NCBI GenBank assembly: GCA_019155205.2 | Contig: JAHNZQ020003150.1 | Span: 693,783 to 705,251 of the forward strand | Source: Gracilaria vermiculophylla | Lineage: Eukaryota > Rhodophyta > Florideophyceae > Gracilariales > Gracilariaceae | Length of the DNA stretch: 11,469 bases | Direction: 5' to 3' | Shown here: positions 1 through 7,020 of the stretch, piece after piece | Numbering within the stretch: the first letter of the stretch is position 1 | Layout: every line of letters begins with the position of its first letter | Program-made: the position numbers and the translations under genes | Notes under the pieces: generated by a model | Told to the model about the DNA's origin: nothing | The model's input: only the letters and a program-made list of their open reading frames with translations | Database searches by the model: none

Positions 1-1162
1 GTCTCGTGCTACGATATTTTTGCACTCGCTGTTCAACAGAGCTCATACTTATTATAGCTCTGGGGTGTTTCTGATAGAAACACCGTTGACGGACGCGGTG
101 CTTTTGGCTTGAATGCTTGATGCAAACTGTGTTTAAAAAAAAGTAAACTGCGGCGAGTAGTAGTTGGCTTAGTGGTTTGCCATCGGAAAGGATTGTGCTG
201 TACTTTACATCCGGTGTATTCTGTGTATGCGCCGGGGCATGGTACTCCATAACATAATATGCATAGGCGCTTTTATTGAAACAGGCAAAAGTGATGCCGA
301 AACCACGTTCACAGCTGCTCCGCTTTCAAAAAGAGTATTTGCCGAGCGTGTCAAGCGTTCAAACTGGTGCTCTGTATGGTGTCCATTGGATCGCTGAACT
401 CTTATACTATCCAGTCAAAACAATCAACTTATCCTTTAATTTCAGTTAATTTAAACGGATCGTTTTGCCTTTTGTAGTAAGTATCAGATATGCATCCTGT
501 TTTTGTTTAGGAAAATTTCTAAATTTCCGTGTTGAAGGCAATTTGAGAAGCGAGCACACAAGACGACCGAATGGTGTGATAGAGTTGCGCTTACCATTTG
601 TGTCTATTTATTAATACCAAAAACGTTCTTTTCATTCAAAAACACCGTTTCTGACGTTTGTATGACACGTGCAAAACCTCCAAAAACATAATCATCTGGC
701 ATCATTGCATGCAGGCGGATAGAGGAAAGGTCATGCAAAATAAGAAGCATGGGGTAAGCAGCGATAGACGAACTTCAGCGAGGGCGAGGCGGGAGCGTCG
801 TGCACAGCCGAAGTACGCAAAGTGCCTTTTCATCGATGTCGTGCGCCTTAGGTAATTTCTCCATGAAATTACCACCGGGTGCTTTTGGCCTCGCTCTCTG
901 TCGTTGGTAGTCATCAGAATGTCAATAACTATAATGCTGATATCAGAGAGGCTATTTGCCATCCCATGGGTGTCTTCAATGAATGTTAGCTTGGCCCATA
1001 TTCCGATCACAAATTGTATGCACAGCCTGTTAATGTCTGTTAAAACGCGCACGCAGATCTTTAACGCCAATTTGTACATGACTGCACCCGATGTTTATTC
1101 AACCCGGCGTGACAGCTGCGTTCTTTGCCGAAGTCAAACTGTGACATCCCCAATGAAAGCGG
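1..1162. other. Left flank, no gene recognised
   Basis: I find no recognisable protein family on either strand. The longest open frames (378 nt on the minus strand at 702-1079, and a plus frame from 904 that runs on into the LTR) look like chance frames: their translations have no motif I know. The only local structure I see is a short perfect hairpin at 64-84. This is the DNA into which the gypsy element inserted, and it continues on the far side at 8240. Confidence 0.6.
64..84. repeat. Perfect 8-bp inverted repeat
   Basis: GGTGTTTC at 64-71 and GAAACACC at 77-84 form a perfect 8-bp stem around a 5-nt loop, TGATA. There is no T-run or adjacent gene to make it a terminator, and in a eukaryotic flank I cannot assign a role. 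Confidence 0.5.
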
Positions 1163-1167
1163 TGCAG
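1163..1167. repeat. Target site duplication TGCAG (left copy)
   Basis: TGCAG immediately precedes the LTR that starts at 1168 and recurs at 8235-8239 immediately after the other LTR. Five-bp duplications are usual for LTR-retrotransposon integrases. The perfect match shows that both LTRs belong to one insertion event and that no LTR-LTR recombination with another copy has replaced an end. Confidence 0.93.
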
Positions 1168-1458
1168 TGTGGTCGCCCGGGGTTGGACGGGTGCGTGCTC
1201 GGACTTTGGGCTCGGCGAGAGGAAAATTAAACGGCGGTAATTGAATGAAGTTTACGAAAAGCGCAGTGAGTCGGCTCGTTGTGGGTGATCGGGTGAGTTT
1301 GATTTTACGGGGAGACAGGAGCCACCGAGGCGCCGGCGGTCGACATATGTACTAAAGCCTGTAACACTGGCCTCTCTCTCGACAGGATGTCCACTGTTGT
1401 GCGGTGTCGTTGAAAATATCTACGCCGATGGTACCGCACGTACAGTGACGGTACAACA
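1168..1458 (-). repeat. 3' LTR of the gypsy element
   Basis: On the plus strand it runs from TGTGGTCGCC to GTACAACA. It aligns without gaps to 7944-8234, with about 86% identity by hand count and roughly 26 transitions and 16 transversions. The ends have the canonical TG...CA form. On the minus strand both copies keep an oomycete initiator-like TTCATTCAA (about 1240-1248 here), which could be a transcription start. It adjoins the polypurine tract at 1459-1469, which fixes it as the 3' LTR. Confidence 0.94.
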
Positions 1459-1469
1459 CTCCCCTCTTT
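1459..1469 (-). other. Polypurine tract of the gypsy element
   Basis: On the minus strand the 11 bases AAAGAGGGGAG lie directly against the TG start of the 3' LTR. This is the position and composition expected of the primer for plus-strand DNA synthesis. It starts within or just after the pol stop codon (TGA at 1471-1469), so pol ends at the edge of the LTR, as is common in gypsy elements. Confidence 0.85.
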
Positions 1470-2251
1470 CAAAGACGAAGAGCGGCTCGAGTCTTCACGG
1501 CCATGGTGGCCGGCATGTTTTTGCGCTGCAGTAAGCGCTAAACCATAGAATGGACGTCTTCAAAGACGTTTAGGAGAGGCACGACGGTGCTTTCAGATTT
1601 TTCAAGGCCCTTTCATTGAACAATGACCGGAAGTCTGTCAGGGTCGTCTTGTAAGTCCATTAGCCGGGCAATAGGCATGCACAGCTTGGATTGCAACACG
1701 TGATCCATGATCACGCGTTCGTCTACTTCTTCGTTGCGGTAAAACTTCAGACGTGTCCCGGGTACCCTGTCAAGATGGCCTGTGCAAAAGTCTTCAACCT
1801 GGTATACGAAGTCGTTGAGCGTTTTGATGACCCGACGGGGGTCACGTCAGCGAAGCAGCTGTTTATCGCCAGTGCCGTACTCCTCACGTGCGACGAGTAC
1901 CAAATCTCCCTGTTCGAAATAAGGGACCTTTCCACGTGAGGCAGATACTTGCGATTGCGCGCGACTTCTGACCAGACTAGAGTGTACGAGCGGGTGAAGC
2001 TCAGCGGAGACCTCGATGAGGTTTGCAACATTTAACTCGCGCTCCATCTGCGCAACGGTAAGAGTGACTGATTTTGCCGTAGAGAAGTAAAGGAACGTCT
2101 TGATTGGTGGTATCGCTTTGCGTCCGAAAAAGGCCGTGATGGGAGAAACATTGCCACGCGACGGAGACGGGAAATTGTTCAAGACCGAAGCAAAGATTGG
2201 AAGGAGATCTGGCCGTTCGGTGGGCCGCATTTTCAATTCCGATAAGACCCC
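1469..2251 (-). pseudogene. Integrase C-terminus and chromodomain (pol remnant)
   Basis: The frame continues that of the integrase core after a TGA at 2254-2252. The first part (about 2236-1850) has the post-catalytic region with PSPSRGNVSPI and ELHPLV and a basic/hydrophobic module ending YFEQGDLVLVARE, followed by RRVIKTLNDFVYQVED. The chromodomain (about 1680-1540) reads IARLMDLQDDPDRLPVIVQ, then KGL, and NVFEDV. Such a domain tethers integration to histone-marked chromatin. In-frame stops interrupt it where family members have Trp or Gln: TGA after LLR, TGA after VIVQ and TAG after HSMV. Two of these fit a TGG-to-TGA change. The natural stop is probably the TGA at 1471-1469. Confidence 0.85.
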
Positions 2252-2848
2252 TCAAACCATGCGGACTAACTCCTTTCCGAGTCGCTCAACTGCCCCGTTG
2301 CTCCAGGGGCAGTAAGGCGGGATGAAATGGTGCGACACCCTGTGGCCCTTGCAGACCAGACTGATGACTCCATTCTTGAAGTGTGTGGGTTCCTCTGACA
2401 GCAGGCCATTGGGGACACCGAAGGCAGTGTACCAGTCGATGATCGCAAACGCTGCGTTATCAGGATTGGTGTTCTCGTAGACGAAGACCCATTTGTAGTC
2501 TGAATGGTCGTCGCGAAGCATGAGGACATACTTGGCCCAAGTGTTACCAAATCCAAGTTCGATGTAGTAGAAGTAAAGGAGATCGTTGGGCTTGGTTCCT
2601 TGGACGGAAGGACCGAACCGACATGGAATCCTTTCCCCTCCAAAGGTCAATAGACAGTGAATGCAGACACCGACGAAGGCGCGGATGTCCGCGTGCAGGG
2701 TTGCCCAATTAAAGCACTGAGACAATAACGCCGCGATGGTGTCACGGCCGCGATGAATGGAAGGACTAGTGTGGGTGTTGATACACGGACGGAGTTGCAG
2801 ATCGGGGGCATTGTCAGGGATCCGAAGAGCATCGGTATCCTTGTAAGT
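2252..2848 (-). pseudogene. Integrase zinc-binding and catalytic core (pol remnant)
   Basis: This is the longest uninterrupted stretch of the pol remnant. An HHCC zinc-binding region reads HTSPSIHRGRDTIAALLSQC and then CIHC (about 2765-2655). The DDE core follows, with KYVLMLRDDHSDYKWVF, the THFKN block, and HHFIPPYCPWSNGAVE. Two of the three catalytic acidic residues appear lost: the first Asp of the usual F-D-Y block is Tyr (FYYIELG, codon 2569-2567) and the second, usually SDQGTHF, is Glu (SEEPTHF). The third, in NGAVE, is kept. The spacing (57 and 35 residues between them) fits the family. It would normally join element cDNA to host DNA but here must be inactive. Confidence 0.9.
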
Positions 2849-3466
2849 TCATACATGACCGGAGAGTTGAGGTCTTTCAGGACGTGTGCATGCATGGTAC
2901 TGCTGGCTTTGGGCGATGACAGACCGGGACTGCCACTCAAAGTCCGCGGCGTACAAAGATGGATGCTCAGGAACGTGCACAATTCGGTGGATAGTACTGG
3001 GTAGTGTCGTCCAGCGAGACAAGAGGTCGGCCAAAACAATGGCGTTGCCTTTGCAATGGAAGCATGTGTAGCGGTACATGCTAAGACGCACGGACAATCG
3101 TAGGACTTTGCGCATGGAGGTTCCTAATAAATTAGGGACGACGGACAGAGAGTCGAAGAGAATGATAAGGTTGTTGTGGTCCGCGTAAAGGTCAAAACCG
3201 TCGGGAGTGGCAACGAGCCGGTCCATACGGTCCAAAGTGGTCAACGCGACTTAGGCCTCTTTCTCTAAGACTGGCCAGCTATGTTGAGTCGTGTTGAAAT
3301 GATCGGAGAGGAATGCGAGTTGCGAGTGGTTCTGCTTGGCGTGAGCCTCGTAGACATCGATGTGTGGGACTCGTGTAGCCATCCCGTATCAGGCCGTGTC
3401 GGAGGCTGTTGAACAAAGGGCCTCTGCTGTCACTGACAACCAAATGTTCCAGGGGACCATGGGCTG
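2849..3466 (-). pseudogene. RNase H and connection domain (pol remnant)
   Basis: In the same frame as the integrase, the segment from about 3390 reads GMATRVPHID, then QLAFLSDHFN, SWPVLEKEA, ALTTLDRMDRL, DGFDLYADHNNL and ADLLSRW. These match the RNase H module of gypsy pol, which degrades the RNA of the RNA/DNA hybrid. The Glu of LEKEA and the Asp residues of ADHNN and ADLL remain, but the first DAS block reads TASD after a frameshift near 3415. In-frame stops are TGA 3391-3389, TAA 3253-3251 and TGA 2851-2849. The 5' side is cut at 3466 by the solo LTR, and the reading picks up again at 4052. Confidence 0.87.
3462..3466. repeat. Target duplication GGCTG of nested solo LTR (left)
   Basis: GGCTG precedes the TG start of the 585-bp LTR, and GGCTT (4052-4056) follows its CA end. 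Four of five bases match. The gypsy pol sequence continues from one side to the other, which supports a true insertion with one later point change. Confidence 0.7.
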
Positions 3467-4051
3467 TGTTGGAAGTTGACTCTGTGTGGTACACGTGTGC
3501 AAGTGTGCTACTCGGCACACCTGTTCACTACCATATCGTTTCCAGGTGTACACATTGCAAACTCAGCTTAATGTACACCAGATATGGTTTAGTGTAATGG
3601 GCCTCGTCATGGTAACTATGCACACACATTGCTGTATGGACACGAGTGGTGGCGGAATACATAGAGTGTAAGGTGGTTGAGTGAATTTGTGCACTGTCAT
3701 GGTCTCGTGAATGTACGGAACTGTCATGCTTTGTTGTGCCTTGCTGTTGTAAGCAATATTGAATTGTGGCTAGTATATTTATGTGATGTTACAATATGAT
3801 TGGTAGTATTGAGTGTCTCACCTTTGTAGTGTAATTTCTGATGCAACCTAGTCGGTGCAACTGAACCACTATATAAGTCGTGGTCGAGGCACCTCCAAGT
3901 AACTCCAAGCCAGAGCTGGCTAGCATTCTTCATATCCCTCCAACTTTCCCTTTCCATTCTGACCTCCAATAGAGGCATCGGTGTATATGCACAAACTTTG
4001 GTTGATATTGCTATGTGCGAAAGTGACTTGTTGGGCTAGAACGGGTGTACA
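3467..4051 (+). mobile_element. Solo LTR nested in the gypsy reverse transcriptase
   Basis: A 585-bp segment starting TGTTGGAAG and ending GTGTACA, with TG/CA ends, sits in the reverse-transcriptase to RNase H region of the gypsy element. Imperfect 5-bp duplications flank it (GGCTG/GGCTT). It codes for nothing recognisable. A good TATA box, TATATAA, lies at 3870-3876, about 400 bp in, which orients the promoter on the plus strand, as in a U3-R layout. The TGTTGGAA start is common in Ty1/copia LTRs, but a solo LTR cannot be assigned to a superfamily on that alone. Solo LTRs arise by recombination between the two LTRs of a full element. No second copy lies in the window. Confidence 0.8.
3870..3876 (+). 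promoter_or_regulatory. TATA box of the solo LTR
   Basis: TATATAA followed by GTCG is the only strong TATA-like motif in this LTR and lies two thirds of the way through it, where the U3 promoter of an LTR is expected. Transcription would run on the plus strand, antisense to the gypsy element around it. Confidence 0.5.
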
Positions 4052-4127
4052 GGCTTCGAAAGTGCCCAATTCGTTTTGACCCCAGCCCAGATTGATGAGA
4101 CTGACTCGGCTAACGGCGCACTTGGTG
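4052..4127 (-). pseudogene. Reverse transcriptase fragment between two nested insertions
   Basis: On the minus strand this short piece reads CAVSRVSLINLGWGQNELGT and then FEA, the connection region after the RT thumb in gypsy pol. The solo LTR bounds it on one side (3467-4051) and the miniature LTR element on the other (4133-4443). Removing the miniature element with one CTCTT copy joins the upstream HVYKS to this piece with no frame change. It is what shows that both neighbours are insertions in one older gene. Confidence 0.85.
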
Positions 4128-4132
4128 CTCTT
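4128..4132. repeat. Target duplication CTCTT (left copy)
   Basis: CTCTT at 4128-4132 precedes the TGTT start of the 311-bp element and recurs at 4444-4448 after its AACA end. It is perfect and 5 bp long, the length typical of LTR-element integrase. Collapsing it to one copy restores the RT frame around it. Confidence 0.88.
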
Positions 4133-4212
4133 TGTTGACTGTTCAAATGGTGAATTGTGCGCCCTGTGTCACAAAAGAGTAAAGCGCAAATAGCTCATCT
4201 GTTTTTTTAACA
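4133..4212 (+). repeat. 5' terminal repeat of the TRIM-like element
   Basis: It is 80 bp long, starts TGTTGACTG and ends TTTTTTTAACA. It differs from the copy at 4364-4443 at 9 positions with no gaps. Both copies contain the A-box-like TAGCTCATCTG followed by a T-run and AACA. Confidence 0.85.
4191..4201 (+). promoter_or_regulatory. A-box-like Pol III promoter element
   Basis: TAGCTCATCTG resembles the tRNA A box (TRGCNNAGYNGG), which in a tRNA spans the D-arm. It lies in the 5' terminal repeat and recurs unchanged at 4422-4432. Its partner B box is about 54 nt downstream, a distance found in tRNA genes and tRNA-derived SINEs. The last G of the consensus is missing, and a T-run follows that could end Pol III transcripts early. 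Confidence 0.45.
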
Positions 4213-4218
4213 GATTAT

Positions 4219-4242
4219 GGGCCCAGCTAAACGCTAGGGCCC
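4219..4242 (+). repeat. Hairpin inside the TRIM-like element
   Basis: GGGCCCAGC at 4219-4227 pairs with GCTAGGGCCC at 4233-4242 (nine pairs, one bulged A) around a TAAAC loop. It lies where the anticodon arm would be if the element were tRNA-derived, and it overlaps the candidate primer binding site. Confidence 0.6.
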
Positions 4243-4258
4243 TGGGTTCAATTCCCAG
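4242..4258 (+). promoter_or_regulatory. tRNA T-arm-like hairpin with B box
   Basis: CTGGG, loop TTCAATT, CCCAG forms a 5-bp stem with a 7-nt loop, exactly the size of a tRNA T-arm. It contains GGTTCAATTCC (4245-4255), a full match to the B-box consensus GGTTCRANTCC. With the A-box-like sequence upstream it could be an internal Pol III promoter. No complementary acceptor stem surrounds it, so it is not a working tRNA. Confidence 0.65.
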
Positions 4259-4347
4259 AAGTGACCTGAGCCGGAGAAAATGTACATGTGTACAGCAGTC
4301 GTCAAAAGTGGTTACTGTAAGCTTGAGGTCTCGTTCTGTAAGGAACT

Positions 4348-4363
4348 AAAGGGCGAGGGGGCG
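4348..4363 (+). other. Purine-rich tract before the 3' repeat
   Basis: AAAGGGCGAGGGGGCG directly precedes the 3' terminal repeat. It is mostly purine, with two C interruptions. A polypurine tract at exactly this place is a hallmark of LTR elements and marks the plus strand as the sense strand of the miniature element. Confidence 0.65.
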
Positions 4364-4443
4364 TGCTGATAGTTCAAATGGTGAATTATGCGCTCTGTAT
4401 CACAAGAGAGTAAATCGCAAATAGCTCATCTGTTTTTCTAACA
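4364..4443 (+). repeat. 3' terminal repeat of the TRIM-like element
   Basis: It is 80 bp long, starts TGCTGATAG and ends TTTTTCTAACA. It matches the 5' repeat at 71 of 80 positions, and CTCTT (4444-4448) follows it. Its terminal TGCT, against TGTT in the other copy, is one of the differences. Confidence 0.85.
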
Positions 4444-5430
4444 CTCTTGTACACATGGCAGTAGACACATTTAATGAAGTCGTGCAGCGGAGCCACGAGG
4501 TCTGTGAAGATAGATCTGTGAAGATTGGAATGCCCTGCTTGACCGATTGCAGGGCACATGAGAATTGTTGACGTTGCGACCCGGAGGTCGGCGGCTCCAT
4601 CGCAAGCAGGCTTTTCAATCGTCCCGGGTCGTAGCCAATGCCCTCAGAGGACACAAGGCGGCCTCATCAGTGGAGTTTCTATGGCGAAGAGCGTGCAATT
4701 GACGGGACGCAGTTTGAAGGTGTACTCTACGCAGAGGGCGAAGAACGACTCGATAGATTTGATGAGTTTGTCCACTCTCGGCGCATGCAGGAGTACGTCT
4801 TCGATCCAGAACAGGCTGTATGGCTTCAAATTGTTGAACATGATGCCACCGATTGATGACTGCAAGTGGGTGATGGCGTTTGTCGTTCCGTGAGGGACAT
4901 GTGTTGGAGTGAAGATCCCATCCGGCGTTATGAAGGATTGACTCTCTCGAGGCTCTTTGGCTGTTTCCAGATGCCAGTAGCTGTGTGAGAAGTCGAAGTT
5001 TGAGAATTACTTCGACCGACCCACTTTAGTAAGCTCGTGTTCAAGCTTCGGCATCGAAACGTGGTGCTTGATGGTGTATAAATCCATCGGGCGAATATTG
5101 CCCGTGAGCCTCAACCGTGCGCTCGGTTAAGGCACGAGAAGTGGTGCGCAAGCCGACTTGGATGTCGGGTTCGGGTACGTTACAGACGAGATCCTTGACG
5201 AACATGGCTAGGAAGCCTTATTGCTCTTTAGAGTACTTTCAAAGACGGTCCTTTATGGGCTTCGCTTCAGGCGCCAGCTCGATCTTGACCAGCGGAAGGC
5301 ACGCAAGCGGTCCCGGAAAGAATGAAATGCGAAAGATGTCTACATGGCCTGCCAACAGTTTGGCGAGGCGCGGACCGTTTTTCCTCCGCAAGGCCATTTT
5401 TGACAGCGGCTATGCGTAAATCATCCACAG
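4444..5430 (-). pseudogene. Reverse transcriptase fingers, palm and thumb (pol remnant)
   Basis: Reading down from about 5430: AAVKNGLAEEKRS, then DIFRISFFPGP, VKIELAPEAKPIKDRL, FLAMFVKDLV, YPNPTSKSACAPLLVP, RLRLTGNIRPMDLYTI, MPKLEHELTKV, FDFSHSYWHL, SFITPDGIFTPTHVPHGT, FWIEDVLL, EGIGYDPGRLKSLL and APLHDFIKCVYCHVYKS. These are the blocks of a gypsy RT, which copies element RNA into DNA. The Asp of FDF is kept (codon 4994-4992). The YxDD box reads WIED, with Glu for the first Asp (codon 4802-4800). Stops and frameshifts occur throughout, one caused by a 14-bp tandem duplication at 4498-4525. The miniature element at 4133-4443 cuts off the 3' part. Confidence 0.9.
4498..4525. repeat. 14-bp tandem duplication causing a frameshift
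   Basis: Two adjacent 14-bp copies, 4498-4511 and 4512-4525, differ at one base (AGGTCTGTGAAGAT and AGATCTGTGAAGAT). On the minus strand, with only one copy the RT reads IPIFTDLVAPLHDF, the expected thumb sequence. The extra 14 bp shift the frame, so this is a replication-slippage type mutation after insertion. Confidence 0.85.
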
Positions 5431-5518
5431 CGGCCCTGATGTCCTCATAATGATCCGAACCGATGGAATCCAGAAGGAATGGGCCCGGGAACGGATCGTT
5501 TACCGCGCGTGGGCGGAA

Positions 5519-6070
5519 TTAGTTGACCTTTGGGCGGTCTCCATTCACCGCAGGCGAGCTGTTCCCTTGGTAGTTTGTGAATCCAATGAGTCGTGCGACC
5601 ATAATGCGGCTCACGCGTCCATCCATGACCGGTGGGAGTGATCCACGGCTGCAACCAGTCCCATTAAGTCCCGCCACGCGGTCCTTGGGCAGGGTACATG
5701 TGTCCACATGGAGGTGGAGCAAGACCGGACGGCCGATCGGCAAGTCTTTACCGGCCATTGCGTCGTCCGCCACAAGAAAGCGTATATTCTTGAGCGCGGC
5801 GAGCAGCGTTGAGGTGCAGGACCGTTGCGGGCACGCACCACGCTCGTGAGAACGTGTACCGTCTCGGCCTCTAGTTCTTCTTTGTCAAAGCGACTTTGAG
5901 GGTGATAGAGTCGATGACTGTGATCTTTCTGACACCTTTGAGTGCTCCCGTTCGGCCGAAGTCGTCGACGCAATGTTGTCGTCGCTGCCGTCGTGGCAAC
6001 AACCGGTTACGTTGAGGCTGACATTGGTGTCCGATACTTTCATGATGCTTGACGGTGATTCGTCGCTCAT
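5519..6070 (-). pseudogene. Aspartic protease and PR-RT linker (pol remnant)
   Basis: A retropepsin-like region that would cut the Gag-Pol polyprotein. On the minus strand the N-terminal part reads VSLNVTGCCHDGSDDNIAS. HDGSDD (Asp codon 5992-5990) sits where the DSG/DTG active site should be, with the order disturbed. The C-terminal flap and core follow in two frames, ending RFLVADDAMAGKDLPIGRPV, where IGRPVL matches the conserved hydrophobic-Gly-Arg block near the end of retropepsins. A linker, VARLIGFTNYQGNSSPAVNG, leads to the RT. At least one frameshift lies near 5820 and an in-frame TAG near 5872. The assignment rests on position and the GRPVL block more than on the active site. Confidence 0.65.
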
Positions 6071-6660
6071 GTTGGTATTTTCGTTTTCTTATCGAAGGTG
6101 ACGGACGCTTCTGGATGCAGGTGAGGCTACGTCAACGCCCGAAGAGACTTAATTTCTTGTCGACCGTGCCGAACCATGACGTGCTCTGGCTGCGGCCAGC
6201 TTGTCTTTGAAGTCTTTTTTCTCCCGTGCGGATGCTTGCTCGCAGTCTTCGAACCAAGTATTTTGGTTTTTGCCTTCCCAGGCCTTCTGTAGTACAGTGG
6301 CTCCTAACGGAAAAACGGTGGTGTGGCCTTATGGTATAGTATTCCTAAGGAGGACTCGTTTTTTATTAGCTGGGCCACGTTGTGCATAATTACGCCCGCG
6401 TGCGCTACAGTATTCTTTAGGGACGGTAAAAGCATTATTTATTTTAGTTAATTTATGTAGTTAATTACTACAGTAGTGAGACCTGCCGAGGCGGGCTCCT
6501 AGCTTGATACTTAATCTGCCGGTTGAGCTCCACCTCTGGGAAGGTAAAGACAAGCAGCCTTGAGTCTTCATCTCCTTTTACCGTTGGAGTCTCTTGTCAA
6601 TCAACTCAGGTTTCTAAGCCGCCGGTCCCCAGGTCGCATCATAGCAGCGCCTATAGGAGC
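6071..6660 (-). other. Gag-pol spacer, degraded, partly open on the minus strand
   Basis: No domain is certain here. On the minus strand, a frame from about 6456 to 6152 has only one internal stop (TAA 6331-6329). It reads FTVPKEYCSARGRNYAQRG, then VLQKAWEGKNQNTWFEDCEQ and the basic ASAREKKDFKDKLAAARAR, which could be the end of gag or a pol N-terminal linker. It is in a different frame from gag. The stretch 6430-6475 is AT-rich and contains a repeated TAGTTAATT. A separate short open stretch (about 6590-6470) reads FTFPEVELNRQIKYQARS before a TAG. A further nested insertion is possible, but I could not find duplicated ends. Confidence 0.5.
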
Positions 6661-7020
6661 ATTGTCCGCCCAGTGAACCTTCACCTCCACTTGGTGTTTG
6701 CGGATCCACTTAAAGAATTCCCCCGGCACGTGACAGCGGATACAGGAGACCACCTTTAGGAATACGCGCCTTTGGAGTTAACAAAAACTCCTAATGGACG
6801 TTGTGCTTTACTACTTCGACAGGAAAGCTGACAGTACCACATTTTCCGCCCAGTGCACCTTCCCCTCCGCTTGATGTTTGCGGATCCCCTTTAAGAATTC
6901 CCCCGGCTCGCGACAGCGGATACCGGAGACCACCTTCGGGAACACGCACCTTTGGAGTCAACAGAAACTGCTAACGGACGTTGGGCTTTACTACCGCGAG
7001 AGGAGGACTGACAGTACCAC
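6661..7020 (-). repeat. 180-bp tandem duplication in gag (two copies)
   Basis: 6661-6840 and 6841-7020 align end to end with no gaps, with 25 mismatches in 180 (about 86% identity, hand count). The period of 180 bp is 60 codons, so the gag frame passes through both copies. On the minus strand each unit starts WYCQ, then SKAQRPL, SKGA, RWSPVSAV and RGNS, and may carry a degenerate nucleocapsid zinc knuckle (only part of a CCHC pattern is left). Stops are TAA in the 6841-7020 copy, and TAA and TGA in the 6661-6840 copy. There is no third copy on either side. Confidence 0.9.

Larger units (their letters stand above)
4133..4443 (+). mobile_element. TRIM-like miniature LTR element (311 bp)
   Basis: The element has two 80-bp direct terminal repeats (4133-4212 and 4364-4443, 71 of 80 identical by hand count), 151 bp of internal sequence, ends TGTT...AACA, and perfect CTCTT duplications on both sides. 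A purine-rich tract (4348-4363) lies directly before the 3' repeat, and TGGGCCCAGC, a possible primer binding site, starts five bases after the 5' repeat. This is the architecture of TRIM elements, which code for nothing and are moved by proteins of other LTR elements. It sits in gypsy RT, and its removal restores the reading frame. Unusually, it also has tRNA-like A- and B-box sequences. The alternative, a tRNA-derived SINE with a partial duplication, explains the TG/CA ends and the purine tract less well. Confidence 0.8.

Noticed and set aside
702..1079. Minus-strand 125-codon open frame
   Set aside because: I recognise no family, overlapping frames are open as well, and nothing upstream looks like a start context; probably chance.
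904..1230. Plus-strand 108-codon open frame in the left flank
   Set aside because: Its last 20 codons lie in the gypsy LTR, so it did not exist before insertion, and the rest has no recognisable motif.
2100..2315. Plus-strand open frame opposite the integrase
   Set aside because: It is antisense to a recognised integrase frame and has no motif of its own.
4191..4265. A functional tRNA gene
   Set aside because: There is no acceptor stem and the D-arm is disrupted by a T-run; only the A/B boxes and T-arm resemble a tRNA.
5885..6070. Minus-strand 61-codon frame as a free-standing small protein
   Set aside because: It contains the protease-like VSLNVTG...SDDNIAS stretch and continues the decayed pol order, so it is part of the gypsy remnant.
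6321..6344. Near-palindrome CCTTA...TAAGG as an element end
   Set aside because: The inner bases do not pair well, and no second copy or target duplication accompanies it.
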